Below, in pieces: positions 20,386-32,627 of a stretch of 64,000 bases of DNA. Source of the stretch: Corylus avellana (lineage: Eukaryota; Streptophyta; Magnoliopsida; Fagales; Betulaceae); NCBI RefSeq assembly GCF_901000735.1, contig NC_081551.1:18876545-18940544 (forward strand), given 5' to 3'. The stretch's first letter is position 1. Every line of letters starts with the position of its first letter. The notes below the pieces were generated by a model. It made no database searches. It was not told the DNA's origin and was given only the letters and a program-made list of their open reading frames with translations. The position numbers and the translations under genes are program-made.

Positions 20386-22537
20386 GAGAGATAGAGCTTG
20401 GGTGTTTGGATAACCAGAAAACGGGAGATTATCCCTTGACACCCGGCTTCTGGTTATTGCGGGTAATTCAGTTTGCGTACATTACATAACAATAAACATA
20501 TATTATTATTTTTTTTTAGGTCTTTTTCAATTTGGACAGATTTTTCTTCGATTTTTTGAATGTTATTGCATTATCAATTCTAAATTTCTGGCTTGTACGC
20601 CAAATTCAAGATTTGATTTTGCAATTACTAAACGGCTTGACTCTGTGCGCTTTTTGCACCTAAAACGATGGGGAAATTTATTTGGATTTTTATTTTTATT
20701 TTTATCTTTTCTTAAATGGCCCTTAAAATATGAAGAAAAGGCAATTGCACTTTTATTTTATCACTATTTCTATTCTATCAACACATCTTGCTAAAAATAA
20801 ATATAAGTACCAATTTGTAGTACTACGCCTTTAGGCAAGATTAGTATAAGATCAAAATATGATTAGTTGATTTGAGAATTGAGTATTTTCAGGTCATCTT
20901 TTCTTAAGGACTTTGGGTGTGTTTGGCATTTTTTTCTTCTTCTTGCTTTAGATGAAAAATATATATATATTTCGATCTAACATAAAGATAAAAGATTTCC
21001 TTCGCCCATCGTATGTATCGGCTAAGCTTAGTTTGAGAGGAGGCATTCCAGCAGACGCATGCGTGTAGGAAGGCCGACCACTACATAAGCTAAAAGACTA
21101 CAACTACGAGCTAAGCCAAAAGCGATTCGCTTCTATTCTTGTTGGGATTGGATATAGATGGGGAATCTATAGATCATAGTAGTTTGTCAACCTCTCTTAA
21201 CTAAGAGCATTTTTAGTAGTCTCACCAAATTTTATTCACTAAAAGTACAATTTTTTTTTATTTTATTTTTTTTCTATTTTAACAGTCTACTTTCACTATT
21301 TTATTTAAATATTTTTTTTCAAAAATTTGTTTATTCTTTTTAACTATTAAGAAATAAGTTGTTTAATCAATAGGTGAGTGAACAATATTTTTTTATATTT
21401 GGTGAGTACTGTTCACTTTACTATTTTTTTTTTTGTTAAAGTAGTGAGTCTGAAAAGTGATGATTTAAGTTACTTTTGTTAAATTGTCTCATCAAAATAA
21501 CTAAAAAATGATTTTAGTGAGGCTGCAATGAGTGCTCTAACATTCAATACTATTTCACTTCACGGCACAACCCAAAAAAAAAAAAAAAAAAGATTTTGAG
21601 TTTTTTATTAATATTTTGTGTTACACGTTGTTTGTTAATGTTTTGATAAATTTTTAATAGAAAGGAAAAAGATGAGAGTGAGTCAACAAAAACAGCAATT
21701 AGAGCAGAGAATGCGATTACAACTTAAAATACAAAATATTTTTTTTCTTTCAAGTAAATTATCCTCAATTAATATCACATTAGAATATTTTTCCAATAAA
21801 AAAAAAAAAAACCCTCCAAAATACATTAACAAACGTACTGGAAGATCTTTCTTTTCTCAATCATACCGAAAGACAGTTGGATTGTAACTGACTCTACGGA
21901 ACTCTTTTTTTTTTTTTGGTTTAATTTTCATATGATTTGGTTGAACATGAAATAAGTCAATAACAACAACGCCAGACCGTTCACACCCATTGAATTGGAG
22001 TGCAGTCGACCAAAACTAAAACCAGCTACGAGAAGAAAAATTTAGTAAAACATATGTGGAAGACAAATGATTGAACAGCACGCAATATCTTATTATTCAG
22101 CTGAATGATTGAGAAAACAATGTGTATTCAAAGTTTGAAGAATTAACTATCCATCAAATGACAACGAAAATCTCATACTGGAAAAGAAATTTATTGCTGA
22201 CGACTACATGTCAATAAATCAAAACAATGAATTTAATAGAACCCCCCACCCAGAAAAGATCCCAAGCGCCATTGGCATCTACTGTGAAATTTTCAATTAC
22301 AAGGATCAAAACGTATAAAACAATTCATAGGAAATAGGCCTGCCAGATGGTGATACTACTGATGCAAGAGCTTGTGAATCTTTGGCAATTATATATACAG
22401 CTCATCCTTAGAGTTGCAGAGAGGGTGAAAGGCGTATGATCATATAAATCTTTCTGATTTAATTTGAAGAAATTCTATCAAGATGCCAAAAACAATGATT
22501 CTGAGTTTTTCTTGTCTAAGGTTATCCAGTACCTGTA
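20339..22537. other. Spacer between the TraB and ankyrin-AAA genes, copy A
   Basis: No gene seen. It holds the TraB 5' UTR/promoter side with a GA microsatellite (20353-20394), a PIF/Harbinger-like MITE (21205-21537) and the downstream region of the AAA gene. It is collinear with 37097-39315 in copy B, with small indels mainly in A and T runs. Confidence 0.6.
21205..21537. mobile_element. PIF/Harbinger-like MITE (copy A)
   Basis: Inverted termini start GAGCATTTTTAGTAGTCTCA and GAGCACTCATTGCAGCCTCA (reverse complement of the right end). TAA is duplicated on both sides (21202-21204 and 21538-21540), as in Tourist-type elements. The same insertion is in copy B (37961-38315), so it predates the split of the copies. 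Confidence 0.65.
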
Positions 22538-25500
22538 TCATTGTGAAAACAGCCGTAGACCTGCTTCTAAATCCTCAAGGGTAATAGTACGAAGTTCATC
22601 TGTGTCTATACAGTCAAAACTGAGCCTAAGGTCCAAATACTCTCTAGCATTAACTAGCATTGGATCCACCAAACCGCCATTCATCTCCTTGCGCAGCTTT
22701 TCCGTTGTTTCCCTCTGAATCGAGGCTGCCACAGCTTCTTCGGTGCAAGAAGGGTGTAACTTAAATCCATACAACAAGCTATCCTCCGCTTGATTATTCA
22801 TCTTGATATGGAGAATCTTGGCTAGTTCTTCTGAACTGAAGTCATTAAAATAGAAAAACTTGGTCACCCGTCTGCAGAAGCCTTCGTTAGAAGCAATCAC
22901 ACGCTTCATTGGTTCACTGTACCCAGCAAATATGACCACAACCTTTCCACTGTCCATGACAGACATAATCTCTTCTAAGGCCTCCAATCCATAGTCCTTA
23001 TCATCTGCCTTCTGCATGGGTATCAGTCGGTATGCTTCATCCACAAAAAGAATTCCTCCTTCTGCATCCTTTATCTGGTGAACAGTGTTCTATTATTAGT
23101 TTGTGACAGTAACATATTCAAACATGTCTTTGCTGAGAAGAGAGAGAGAGACAGAGAGAGGGAGACAGAGAGAACCTAAGAACATAATCTGAGAAAGCCC
23201 AGTGGTGTACCTTTCTCCTAGTTTTCGGCCCAGTATGACCAACAAACTCTCCCACCAAATCAGTCCGCTGTACTTCTGTTACCTTGTCAGTCGGTAAAAT
23301 TCCCACCATATGGAGTAATCTTCCAAGGATTCGAGCTACCATAGTCTTACCTGTGGAATATAATATTAATCATAGATGCTTTGCTAGTTGATCAAACAAG
23401 ATACAGCAAACTGACATTTTCAGAAATAGTAGAAAGACAATCAATCAATTATATGTGTATTTATAGTTTTCTTTTACACATCAAAGAAGCAGTTAAATCT
23501 CTTGGAAGATATTATTGTGGTTTCAGCTTTACTTATCAAAAAATAAATAAATATCATGGTTTCAGAAAAGAATTAGCATCTGATACACAGATTGATATAA
23601 ACAAATTAAGAAGTGGGTGTGTAACTTATTTGACTCTGAAGAGTTTGGATAAGGCTTTTAAACAAATCAACTCAAGAAGTTCACTTCGTTTCTGTATCAG
23701 AAATGGATTATATAGACATATAGTTATTTTACACAATAAAACCATGATGCCTAGAGAACATGGTTTTTACAATGTTAACGATTTGTGATAAGATTGTCTT
23801 CCAAATACAGTAAGCTAGTAGCATGGCAAAAAAAAAAAAACAGGAATTTAGCAATGTTGACGGAAAATAAAGAAATATTTATCACAAGCCAGAGACAATC
23901 TTGCCAGATACTACCTGTTCCAGGATTGCCAAGAAACGCCATATGTGGGGGTCTTCTGGTGCCAACTTTCAGCCCAAGGGCCCTACGCCTCTCATCCAAA
24001 AGCATTCCCTTCGCCCACTTCCGTAGTTGTGTCTTCAGCTCATGCAAACCTACTACTTTCGATATTTCATTTTCAAGTTCATCCATCTTGGCTTTAGTTT
24101 CGCTGCATGCTTCAATTGCTTTTCTCTTTCGCTGCTCTTCAAGATGCAATTGCAATAGTTCTCGCAACTTTTCACTTCCTGGGCCTTGTGAAAGATGATT
24201 TAGAGGAGTCAGGCCCTCCTGCAATTCAAAGTTTATGCCAACTATGATTATTTCCAATTTTTCACTAAGCTGAAAGTACACAAAGCAATTGCAGTCCACA
24301 GTACATTATCCTTAGCACTGCAATCAGCATTGTGCTCAAGCAACGTCTTGACAGTTGAGCAGTCTTCAGCTCGAAGTGAGTACCAAACAGCAAGATGTAA
24401 TGGCGTCATTCCATTCTGCATTAGTAAGAAAGGAAAAGAAAAGTTTTTACAATCAGAACACATCCAAATCCCATTCTAATTATTCTTTAAAGTGGATCAT
24501 ATGGTGACAAGAGAAAAGCACATTTGCTTTCGCTTCAATAAAAGCACCATGAGCAAGAAGCAATCTCGCAGCATCACTGCACCCATTCTTTGCTGCCATG
24601 TGCAATGGAGTTTCTCCATACTGCAAAGCACAACAAGTTAACATCAACAAATCAATAAAAAGAGCAATAAGTATTATTAAGTCATGACCAAAAGCTTATA
24701 TAAATTCCAAATGTCATAACAATTTAGATTATCCACATTTTTGCCAAATGAAAAAAAAAAAAAAACGCATTAATTTTACCTACCATGTTCTTGGCTTCCA
24801 ACTCAACCTTATCTGGCCCTTGACAATCAAGAAGAAATTTAACTATCTCAGACCTGTTGTAACCAGCAGAAACATGAAGAGGCGTCTGTGCCATCTATAA
24901 TAAAGCAAAGAAAGTGAGGCATAAAATTAAAGACAAAAAGCTTTGTATACAAGCAGATTCAGGAATTCAGAAACGAAGATAATATATAGACATGATTTAT
25001 CCAAAAAATAGAAGCAAAAATACATATAAGCGAGCAAAACCTAAAAGCAAAGTAAATCCTAGCTCATTTTTATCTTTTTACCAACACCATCACTCCCCAT
25101 AATCCATTCTTTCCACTCCAACATTTGCTGAAATTACTAATCATGTGTTCCGTGTTCATCCTACGTATACTAAAGCATGTTCATTCTTCATAGCTCTACA
25201 CCCCCTACTCAGCATTGACAGCTTCTCTAGTCTAATTAAACCAAATCTATGTCACCGTCACATTAAACATTACATAAACTTGATTAAAAAGAATAACATT
25301 GATTATATATATAGGCTCAATGCAACTCTTAATGCACACACACAGATAGGAAATTCATCCATCCCCAGCCCAACTGTCTGCAATCGAGATCCATTTCCAT
25401 CTATGTCCTTGATCTCATTAAAACATCACTTTTGTGCTTCCTTCGTCTCCAAATTCAACTACATTATATCTACATAGACCCTGCCAACTTTATTTTTTTC

Positions 25501-25895
25501 TTTTAAGCCAATGACAGTCTCGATTTCCTTAAGAAACTAATACAACATTCCCTACCAACCAAAATTCAGCCACCCAGCATATAATTCGTTTAATTTTACA
25601 ACCCAATTCACAAACAAACTTAAAGATGTACATAGCACAAAACCCATTAAAAACAACTCCTTCAAACAACACCCATCAAAATGAACGCACACAAAAGAAT
25701 CGAATTCTTGAAAAAAGTTTTTTTATTTTATCATATAAATAGAGAATGAGATCTTACAACAGGGTTTCTTTCGTTGAGAAGCGACGGATTCTCTCGGAGT
25801 AGCCTCTGAAATCCAAGAAGATCCCCGAACTGGGCGTAACCATGAATGGTGGTCGGCTTGGCAGATCTCGACCGCTGATCCTGTATCCTCTGCAT
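22538..25895 (-). CDS. Ankyrin-repeat AAA+ ATPase (CbbX/CfxQ-like), copy A
   Basis: Seven coding exons: 25758-25895, 24784-24894, 24522-24620, 24305-24415, 23915-24218, 23211-23350 and 22538-23074, together 1440 bp and 479 residues. The N-terminal third has about five ankyrin repeats (TPLHVSAG, TPLHMAAK, TPLHLAVW, TPLNHLSQ). Then comes one AAA+ module of the CbbX type: Walker A GNPGTGKT at residues 250-257 (split by intron 5), Walker B ILFVDE at 309-314 and a sensor-like VVIFAGYSEPM. The closest relative known to me is Arabidopsis AT3G24530, of similar length. The bacterial and algal CbbX relatives remodel Rubisco; the role of the plant ankyrin fusion is not established. Copy A differs from B at several residues (for example Leu/Met after EG in exon 5, and Glu/Val in FSS-ELAK). 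No break seen. Confidence 0.9.
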
Positions 25896-26538
25896 CCCTA
25901 CGAATTGCCTCTCAATGCCTCTCTCTAATGCAAGAAAAAGCGAAGAGACACGGAAAGAGAGAGAGCTTCGAGAGGCTGCGCGCGCTCTTTCCTTTTTCTT
26001 TTTTTTTTTATTTTTTTTTCTCTCTCTCTCTCTCTCTTTTATTGGGTTTTGCTGAGGATTTTTGTGTCAGAGCCTACGGCGGTCAACGCGGAGATGAAGC
26101 CGAAGCTCACCCCGCGTCCGACTCTCTCGCGTCCTAATTTCACACCACTGGGACTAGTCTAAATTCTGCTCATCTTCTTCGCTGACTCGAACCCATCAGT
26201 TTTCTGCGGGACACTGGCTGCTGCCAGCTGCCTTCAACAATCACTACCTATCAAGTAATGCTTTAAACCATCTGTTTGTTTTGAGATTTGGATTTTCTAC
26301 GCAATTCGACCATGGAAGGTTCCTTTGAGTCTTTGACAGTTCCCTAAAATGCATTATAGCATCACTATTCTCGGGAAAATGTTCGGTTACTATAGCATTT
26401 CCAAGAGACTTTTTAGAGCGTCCTTAGGCCCACTAAAACCATTTTTTAATTTTTTTCATAAGGTAATTTAATTAAAATAACCTAAATGTCTACTTTTCAG
26501 AAAAGTAGTGAAGTGAGTGGTACAGTCAGTACTCAGCA
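25896..26538. other. Divergent spacer between ankyrin-AAA and NYC1, copy A (truncated)
   Basis: Starts with the AAA 5' UTR, rich in CT and T runs (25990-26040). From 26416 it is the left end of the PIF/Harbinger-like MITE seen whole in copy B (43309-43667). It runs into a gap after CAGTCAGTA, where A and B part. The NYC1 promoter is therefore absent from copy A. Confidence 0.6.
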
Positions 26539-26638
26539 NNNNNNNNNNNNNNNNNNNNNNNNNNNNNNNNNNNNNNNNNNNNNNNNNNNNNNNNNNNNNN
26601 NNNNNNNNNNNNNNNNNNNNNNNNNNNNNNNNNNNNNN
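26539..26638. other. Assembly gap (100 N) replacing the 5' half of NYC1 copy A
   Basis: Exactly 100 N. The corresponding stretch in copy B, 43430-47813, is about 4.4 kb, so the gap is far larger than drawn or the sequence is truly deleted. Confidence 0.98.
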
Positions 26639-29164
26639 GTAGGCATTGCATGTAATGTTTGTGACGCTGATGATGTACAGAAATTGGCAAACTTTGCTGT
26701 CAAGGAACTTGGTTCTATCAACATTTGGGTGAGTGACTCACCTTTTTCAATTGATGCTTGTTGCTAACCACTCTCGCCAGTTGCTGTTGTTACTGAAGAT
26801 GGTATATGACAATTTCTTTTTATTTGGACTATGCATGTTGCCGTTGTTTTTGCAAATGCTTGTTTGGTCAAATTTAAAGAGATTGAAACTTCTAATGGCA
26901 TAATGTTCTTGGTTGTCAACTGTCAGATGGTTACCTTTTTTCTGTGTCAAAACTCAAAAGGCTTAACACTTTTTGATGGCATCTCCCATATAATCATGTT
27001 GTTCAGACTTGCATTAGATGAAAAGCAGGATAAAACAATACATTCGTTTTTCATTTATGACTGAGGTTCCAATAAATTGGGTAGCAATATCTTATTATGA
27101 TGAGGTTTATGCTTTTTGTGGATTGGTGGTGATGATGTGATAATAATGCCTATCTTTTGTCCTTGTCTCTGTTTAATTATCCTATTCAACCTCTAGTTCC
27201 TGTTGTATTTAATGCGGCATGGTTTGTAACTTTCTCAAAATTACTGAAATATTCCATTTTGTACTTCCATTGTTCGGCAGATAAACAATGCTGGCACAAA
27301 TAAAGGTTTTAGACCATTGCTGGAGTTTTCTGATGAAGATATTAGACAGGTATTCATATATGAATTATTTATCGATTTGTTTTGATAGATCTGGTATTTG
27401 AGAACTTTATCTAGTATGTGCATGTAGATGTGCTTTAAGTACAGGAGGTCCTGTCAGAAAAGTAACTTTGAAAATACTAGGAGCTGTTGTATTGAATCAC
27501 CATCTGTTTGATATAGGATTTGATTCTAAATATGGCTGTTTTCCATTGTTGAATCACTAATTGTGATTAGACAACCTTCATACTTTGACACAATGACCTA
27601 ATGCTGAGAAGTATCTTCAACCCTCCTCCTCCTCTATGCATCTCTGTGTGACTCAAAGAAGACAGGGATGATGTGCTCACACATCTAAACATTATGGTAC
27701 AAAGTACTTATTAAGATTATTTCTTGTATAGTTGGCCTAATTTTCCTACCAATATATCATGGTAGTTTACACATTTCGGTAAGAGTGGTTTTACCTTATT
27801 TCTTGAATTGATTTAACTCTTACCTCTCCTAATTATGCTAGATTGTCTCAACAAACCTGGTTGGCTCTCTTCTCTGCACTCGAGAAGCCATGCAAGTGAT
27901 GAAGAACCAGGCTATTGGGGGACATATATTTAACATGGATGGTGCAGGCTCTGGGGGATCTAGTACCCCTCTTACAGCTGTGTAAGTTTATATTACCATG
28001 GAAGCTAAGTTTATTCTGTAGTGAACAGAGGTGAAAACTTTCACCTGGTTTAGCCTAATCATTATTCAATGACCCATGGTAGTTGTTACTATTCCAAGTT
28101 CCCATGGTTGATGATGATATTTATTAGTTTGTTCGTTTGACTTGCAGCTATGGGTCAACAAAATGTGGGCTTAGGCAGCTTCAGGCATCTCTGTTGAAAG
28201 AGTGCAAGCGGTCCAAAGTTGGGGTGCACACAGCATCTCCGGGCATGGTCCTTACAGATCTGCTCCTGAGGTACATAGGAATCATCCCTGGTTTTTGCAA
28301 TGCACTTATAACGCCATTCGAGTTCCTTTCATAATATCATCTTAAGTGCCTCAATGCCAATTGCCACATTTCTATTTCTTATAAATTCTATGTTCTTTGG
28401 TTTAGATTTGAAGGTTGCATCTCTTTTCTATCTATGGCTATTTCACTTACCTTATATACCTTGTCTTTTGCTTTTGCTTCTCTATGGTTTGCAGTGGCTC
28501 GAGTATCCAAAATAAGCAAATGTTTAACATCATCTGTGAGCTTCCCGAAACAGTTGCTCGAACTCTAGTTCCAAGGATGCGGGTTGTAAAGGGAACAGGA
28601 AAGGCAATCAGTTACTTGACCCCCCCTAGGATCTTACTTGCTTTAGTCACTGCATGGCTTCGACGAGGTCGATGGTTTGATGCCAAGGTAATCTTCATTA
28701 TTTTGTGAAAGCATTTGACACTCCCTGCTGGTGCTCAACTATTGAGTTCTGACAGCCAGAGGAGTCCCTTATCAAGTTACCAACCATAAAAAGATTCTTA
28801 GTACCATTCATGATTGAATGTGAGTGCATTAGATGACTTGGTAAATTTAATTCCTTTAATTCTAAACTGAACAGGGGAATGTGAGATAATTTTAAAATTT
28901 TGCTCATGTTTATCATCTAAATGTGATGGTGATGACATATCTGTAGCAAGAAGAAGCTGATTTGAGCATATATTGCAGGGGAGGGCATTGTATGCAGCGG
29001 AGGCAGACCGTCTCCGTAACTGGGCTGAAAACCGCACTCGGTTTTCTTTTACAGATGCAATGGAAATGTACACGGAGAACACTTGGGTGTCGGTTTTCTC
29101 GCTTTCTGTTGTTTGTGCCTTCATAATCCTTTCTAGCACTGGCAGCACATTTCCTGGTACGTGA
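26639..29164 (+). CDS. NYC1: Chlorophyll b reductase NYC1, copy A, 3' half
   Basis: Exons at a constant offset of 21175 from copy B: 26639-26728 (3' part of exon 5), 27281-27349, 27842-27981, 28148-28270, 28495-28687 and 28979-29164. All splice sites are kept and the frame is open to the TGA. Encoded parts include the NNAG motif, the catalytic YGSTK and the C-terminal hydrophobic segment. The TGSTRGLG cofactor motif, both N-terminal membrane segments and the transit peptide fall in or beyond the gap. Exon differences from copy B are few and the ones I saw are silent. If the gap is only missing sequence, this is a complete allele or paralogue; if it is a deletion, this is a dead 5'-truncated copy. 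Confidence 0.85.
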
Positions 29165-30162
29165 GTTGTAAGCACAATTACAGCCTGAAAGAATCAGTAA
29201 CATGTACATCAGGGCAATGCTCTCTGTGAGTGAGGTCAACTGCTATGCCTGGCAAGGCAAGTATACGACACTTAGAGCAGATTAGTGGTTTTTATACCCT
29301 ACATTCTTGGGACACTTACTTAACCATTAGGAGGGTCGGTTATAGCATGATCCCAAATGTTTTAACGACCCATGCATGCACAAGAGTCCAGTAAAAGTTT
29401 AGGGCATGTACACAGAAACAAACGCATTGTATTTCATTAATGAAGCATTCTCCATTGAGATGCTTCTATGGGCATGTAATGTTTATATGGTATATATGTA
29501 ATGCTTCTATCAGTCTATGGGTTCATTGTGAAATTCCCTTTCGACATCTTTGTCCATGCATTTTTTTTTTTTTTCTTTTTAATCTCTCACAATGATCTTC
29601 TAGCAAGCAAAACACATGGTCAGTATGCCTGGAGTTGGATTTTTGGTCACATTTGCATGCAGAAGTTATTAAACAAGTGTATTTTTTTATGGGTCTGCTG
29701 CTGCTGTTGATCTTTATGAAATTCCCTTACCCGTGGGCCTGTGGCACCATTCCTCTTATTAGTGCTAGTTGGTGAGGGGCAACATTTCCTCGATGGGCCG
29801 AAGCATTTTCGAGTTAAACGACTATATAAAACAATATACAGCCCGGTTTTTGGTATTATTAATCTAAAGAATTGGGCTTAAGGTGCCCAAAACGATGGGC
29901 ATTTTCAACATTTTAAAGTTAAAACAACAGCCAACAGGGTGTTAGATGTAGACAGAGGGGATTAGGCTTAAACAACTGAGCCATCAATGTTTTGTGCTCT
30001 CTCCCTGCAATGTCAATAGACTAGAATAAGACCATCAAAGTTGAATAAAATACCATTATTCATCACACCTGAACTTTCATGTAGTCCATAACCCATATTT
30101 ATTGGTAATAGTTTAACAAACATGGGTGTCACAACCACAAAGGATCTCTTTACAAGATTACA

Positions 30163-30234
<72 letters not shown>

Positions 30235-30407
30235 TTAATCCTCATAAAGACATTCATTTTGGTTCAGCAAATTTTTATTTTGAGTCCATGTTTTTTAAAA
30301 TTAGTTCTTTTTCTAATGGTAAATACATTTAAAAAGGGTATCTTGTCCTCTAATCATAAATTTTCAAAATTTGTCTTTTTTTATCCAGCGATCATATTTT
30401 TTGTTAA
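29165..30407. other. 3' flank of NYC1 copy A
   Basis: No gene. Collinear with 50340-51540 in copy B with moderate indels. It contains a compound (CA)n(TA)n microsatellite at 30159-30231, much shorter in copy B (51370-51388). Similarity to B fades from about 30300, and copy A then runs into a MITE. Confidence 0.6.
30159..30231. repeat. Compound (CA)n(TA)n microsatellite
   Basis: About 20 CA units, with one interruption, followed by about 15 TA units. The copy B counterpart has only a few units, so it is a length-variable marker between the copies. Confidence 0.9.
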
Positions 30408-31103
30408 GGGTTAAATACTTTCAGGACGCTTTAGGGTTTTAAACTTTATTTTTTTCACTTCACTGGGGTTTTCGTTTTTTTATCATGCCGTGGTTTGATA
30501 AGTGACGGATTAGTGCGATGGGTGGTTGACCGTTTATGGTGACCATTGGGCCGTCGGGGCGTGCGACCGTGGCACCATCAATTTGAATTTTTAAAAAAAT
30601 TTTAAAAAAAAATGTATATTTTTTTTTTAAAAAAAAATGAAACGGAAAAAAATTGGGGGTGGCTTGGCCATTTGGGGGTGGCCTTGGAGCCCAAGGGGGT
30701 GGCCAAAACCAAAAAAAGTACCCACTGGGGGTGGCTCGGCCACCCCNNNNNNNNNNNNNNNNNNNNNNNNNNNNNNNNNNNNNNNNNNNNNNNNNNNNNN
30801 NNNNNNNNNNNNNNNNNNNNNNNNNNNNNNNNNNNNNNNNNNNNNNAAACCACCCCCTGTACCCACTGGGGGTGGCTCCCATCCGGCCAAAGGGGGTGGC
30901 CGCCAATTTTTTTTTTTTTTATAAAAATACATTTTTTTTAATTTTTTTAAAAATTAAATATGTGGCACGTGTCAACATCTGATTGGTCCACGTGTCAATC
31001 ATAACGATCAACTAACGGATGGACTAACTTGGTCCTTTATCAAAACCCCAAGGGTGTCCTGTGATAAAAATGAAACCCCATGGGGGGTATTTGGTATTTA
31101 ACC
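30408..31103. mobile_element. Long-TIR MITE (copy 3), interrupted by a gap
   Basis: The right arm (30847-31103) matches the right arm of 6214-6813 well and lies at the same place relative to the F-box gene. The left arm (30408-30746) starts GGGTTAAATAC but is much more diverged, both from its own right arm and from copy 1. A 100-N gap separates the arms within the GGCCACCCC core. The two halves may come from different elements joined by the scaffolder. Confidence 0.55.
30747..30846. other. Assembly gap (100 N) inside a MITE at the A/B junction
   Basis: Exactly 100 N. It is the only link between the right end of copy A and the left end of copy B, and both sides are the same repeat family. Confidence 0.98.
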
Positions 31104-31376
31104 AAAAAAAAAAAAAAAAACTAAAACTAAAAAGAGGTTTGATACGGAAACAAAACAAACTCAATTCATGGCCAATTTTTCTCCTACGTGTAAAAGAAAT
31201 TGAATTTTAAACCAAACAAATTGTCTTTTTTTTTCCAAATTTTCTGAATTTCAATATCCTCTTTCTCAATTTTTTTTCTTTTTTAAATTAAACGCAAGAG
31301 AGAAAAGTTGAATTTGTGTTGTGACCTTAACATTTTCCAACTAATTCCAACTAAAAAATATCACGGTCCACGGAAA

Positions 31377-32627
31377 TCAGGACATTTTTACCTCGTCCTC
31401 TGGTTCCCCGTCTTCTATGTCGACATCATTCACACTATCACCATCGAGCAGAACAAGGCTTCCCACACAAGTCGCCGTCCGAAACATATCCGGCATACCC
31501 ACAATCTCAAACTTGCTGCATGTGTCCTCTTTTATGTCATACCAAAAGAGCTTGTCAAAGTCCTGCTGCATCAGAATCTTCTTACCATTCTTCGCAAAAG
31601 CTAAAGGCTTACAGTAGCGAAACGGCCGAGGCACTGCCCCACACGGGCCACACACAATAGTATAGAGCAGAGTCCAGGAGCTCTCCACCGCATACTTCCT
31701 CATCACCCAAACAGTGATATTGTGAGGCTTCAGAGATTCAGTCATAAAAACACATAGATATCCCCCCAAGACCACCAAATCGGGCTCTGAAACACCAAAA
31801 ACATACTTAAACGGGGTCTTATACTTCTGGAATTTTTCGGTAGCAAGATCCAAAACAACGAGCATCTCCAGAGACCTGCGCATTTTAGCCAACCAATGCA
31901 GAGCACCGTTCAAGAAAGCAGGCTTGGAACCAATCACTGAACTCTTTATTGGCCATTTATCTTTGACCCTCCTCCAGGAATTCGCTCTCAGACTATATAC
32001 CTTGACTTCAAATGACCGCAGACGCCCCTTACACAATTCCGAGACCTTCACCACCTTGTAGTCGTCGCTAACCGGATCGTGCCCAAATGCTAACTGTGAC
32101 CACGTAGCCGGAGAGTTCCTGACAGAATAAGAGCCATCTTTCTCGAAACCTGAAGGGACATCGATAGGCTCAAAAGGTAAATTCTTATACTTTCTTATTA
32201 ACGGATTCCAAATCGTAATCTCACTCTCCAAGTTGTAGAGGCAAACCAGACCGTTGCAAGAGTACACAACTGAGCCTTTTGCTCTTTCATGGCGCAGTGG
32301 CTGGAAGATTTGCACAGCTCTATCGAACCGACCATCTTCGTGAAAGCGTACCGAGTAGTAGTCCGGTGGGCGACGTTTCTTGTCCTCAAATTTCAGAAAC
32401 AAGGGATCCGCATTGTGAAGGCGCTTGCAGTCCTCGACAATGAGCGTGCGTTCCCTGTTGGTCTCGATGGAGCGCTTGAGATGCTTCTTTATGAAATATG
32501 GATCGTTAATCAGGGCGTTGAATGACTTCGAAACGCACATAAAGCGTACGAGACTCTTGACGGGTAACTCGGTAAGTATTTCCGCGATAAAATCAGGCGG
32601 GAGAGTGGACATTGACGGAGGTGCCAT
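31377..32627 (-). CDS. F-box protein with FBA-type C-terminal region (F-box B)
   Basis: A 416-residue, single-exon predicted SCF substrate receptor, identical to F-box A except for four residues. The F-box lies at about residues 9-50 and the F-box-associated region fills the rest. The ATG is at 32627, the same as in A. The 5' flank keeps the same acceptor-like and donor-like sites for a possible 5' UTR intron (about 32692 and 32947). Codon 411 overlaps the GAG|GTAAAA donor-like site shared by all family members here. With F-box A it forms either an allele pair or a very recent duplicate pair; the small number of changes does not distinguish these. Confidence 0.9.
   Translation of the reverse strand: MAPPSMSTLPPDFIAEILTELPVKSLVRFMCVSKSFNALINDPYFIKKHLKRSIETNRERTLIVEDCKRLHNADPLFLKFEDKKRRPPDYYSVRFHEDGRFDRAVQIFQPLRHERAKGSVVYSCNGLVCLYNLESEITIWNPLIRKYKNLPFEPIDVPSGFEKDGSYSVRNSPATWSQLAFGHDPVSDDYKVVKVSELCKGRLRSFEVKVYSLRANSWRRVKDKWPIKSSVIGSKPAFLNGALHWLAKMRRSLEMLVVLDLATEKFQKYKTPFKYVFGVSEPDLVVLGGYLCVFMTESLKPHNITVWVMRKYAVESSWTLLYTIVCGPCGAVPRPFRYCKPLAFAKNGKKILMQQDFDKLFWYDIKEDTCSKFEIVGMPDMFRTATCVGSLVLLDGDSVNDVDIEDGEPEDEVKMS

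Larger units (their letters stand above)
6814..30407. repeat. Copy A of the large duplicated block
   Basis: This segment corresponds in gene order and orientation to 31104-51540 (copy B), with near-identity in exons, introns and spacers. Offsets change only at indels and gaps: 24297 at the F-box, 24078 at TraB, 16758 at the TraB 5' end, 16778 at the AAA gene 3' end and 21175 at NYC1. A carries an extra block (12846-20061) bounded by gaps and lacks the counterpart of B 43430-47813, replaced by one 100-N gap. It may be the alternative haplotype of B or a true segmental duplicate. Confidence 0.85.

Noticed and set aside
28798..29239. Minus-strand frames over the last NYC1 exon (also 49973-50414)
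   Set aside because: Shadows of the NYC1 exon; the plus-strand reading agrees with NYC1 residue by residue.
30659..30924. Several frames of 80-150 codons rich in Gly, Trp and Pro across the gap at 30747
   Set aside because: They are translations of the GGCCACCCC core of a MITE and run through Ns; not genes.
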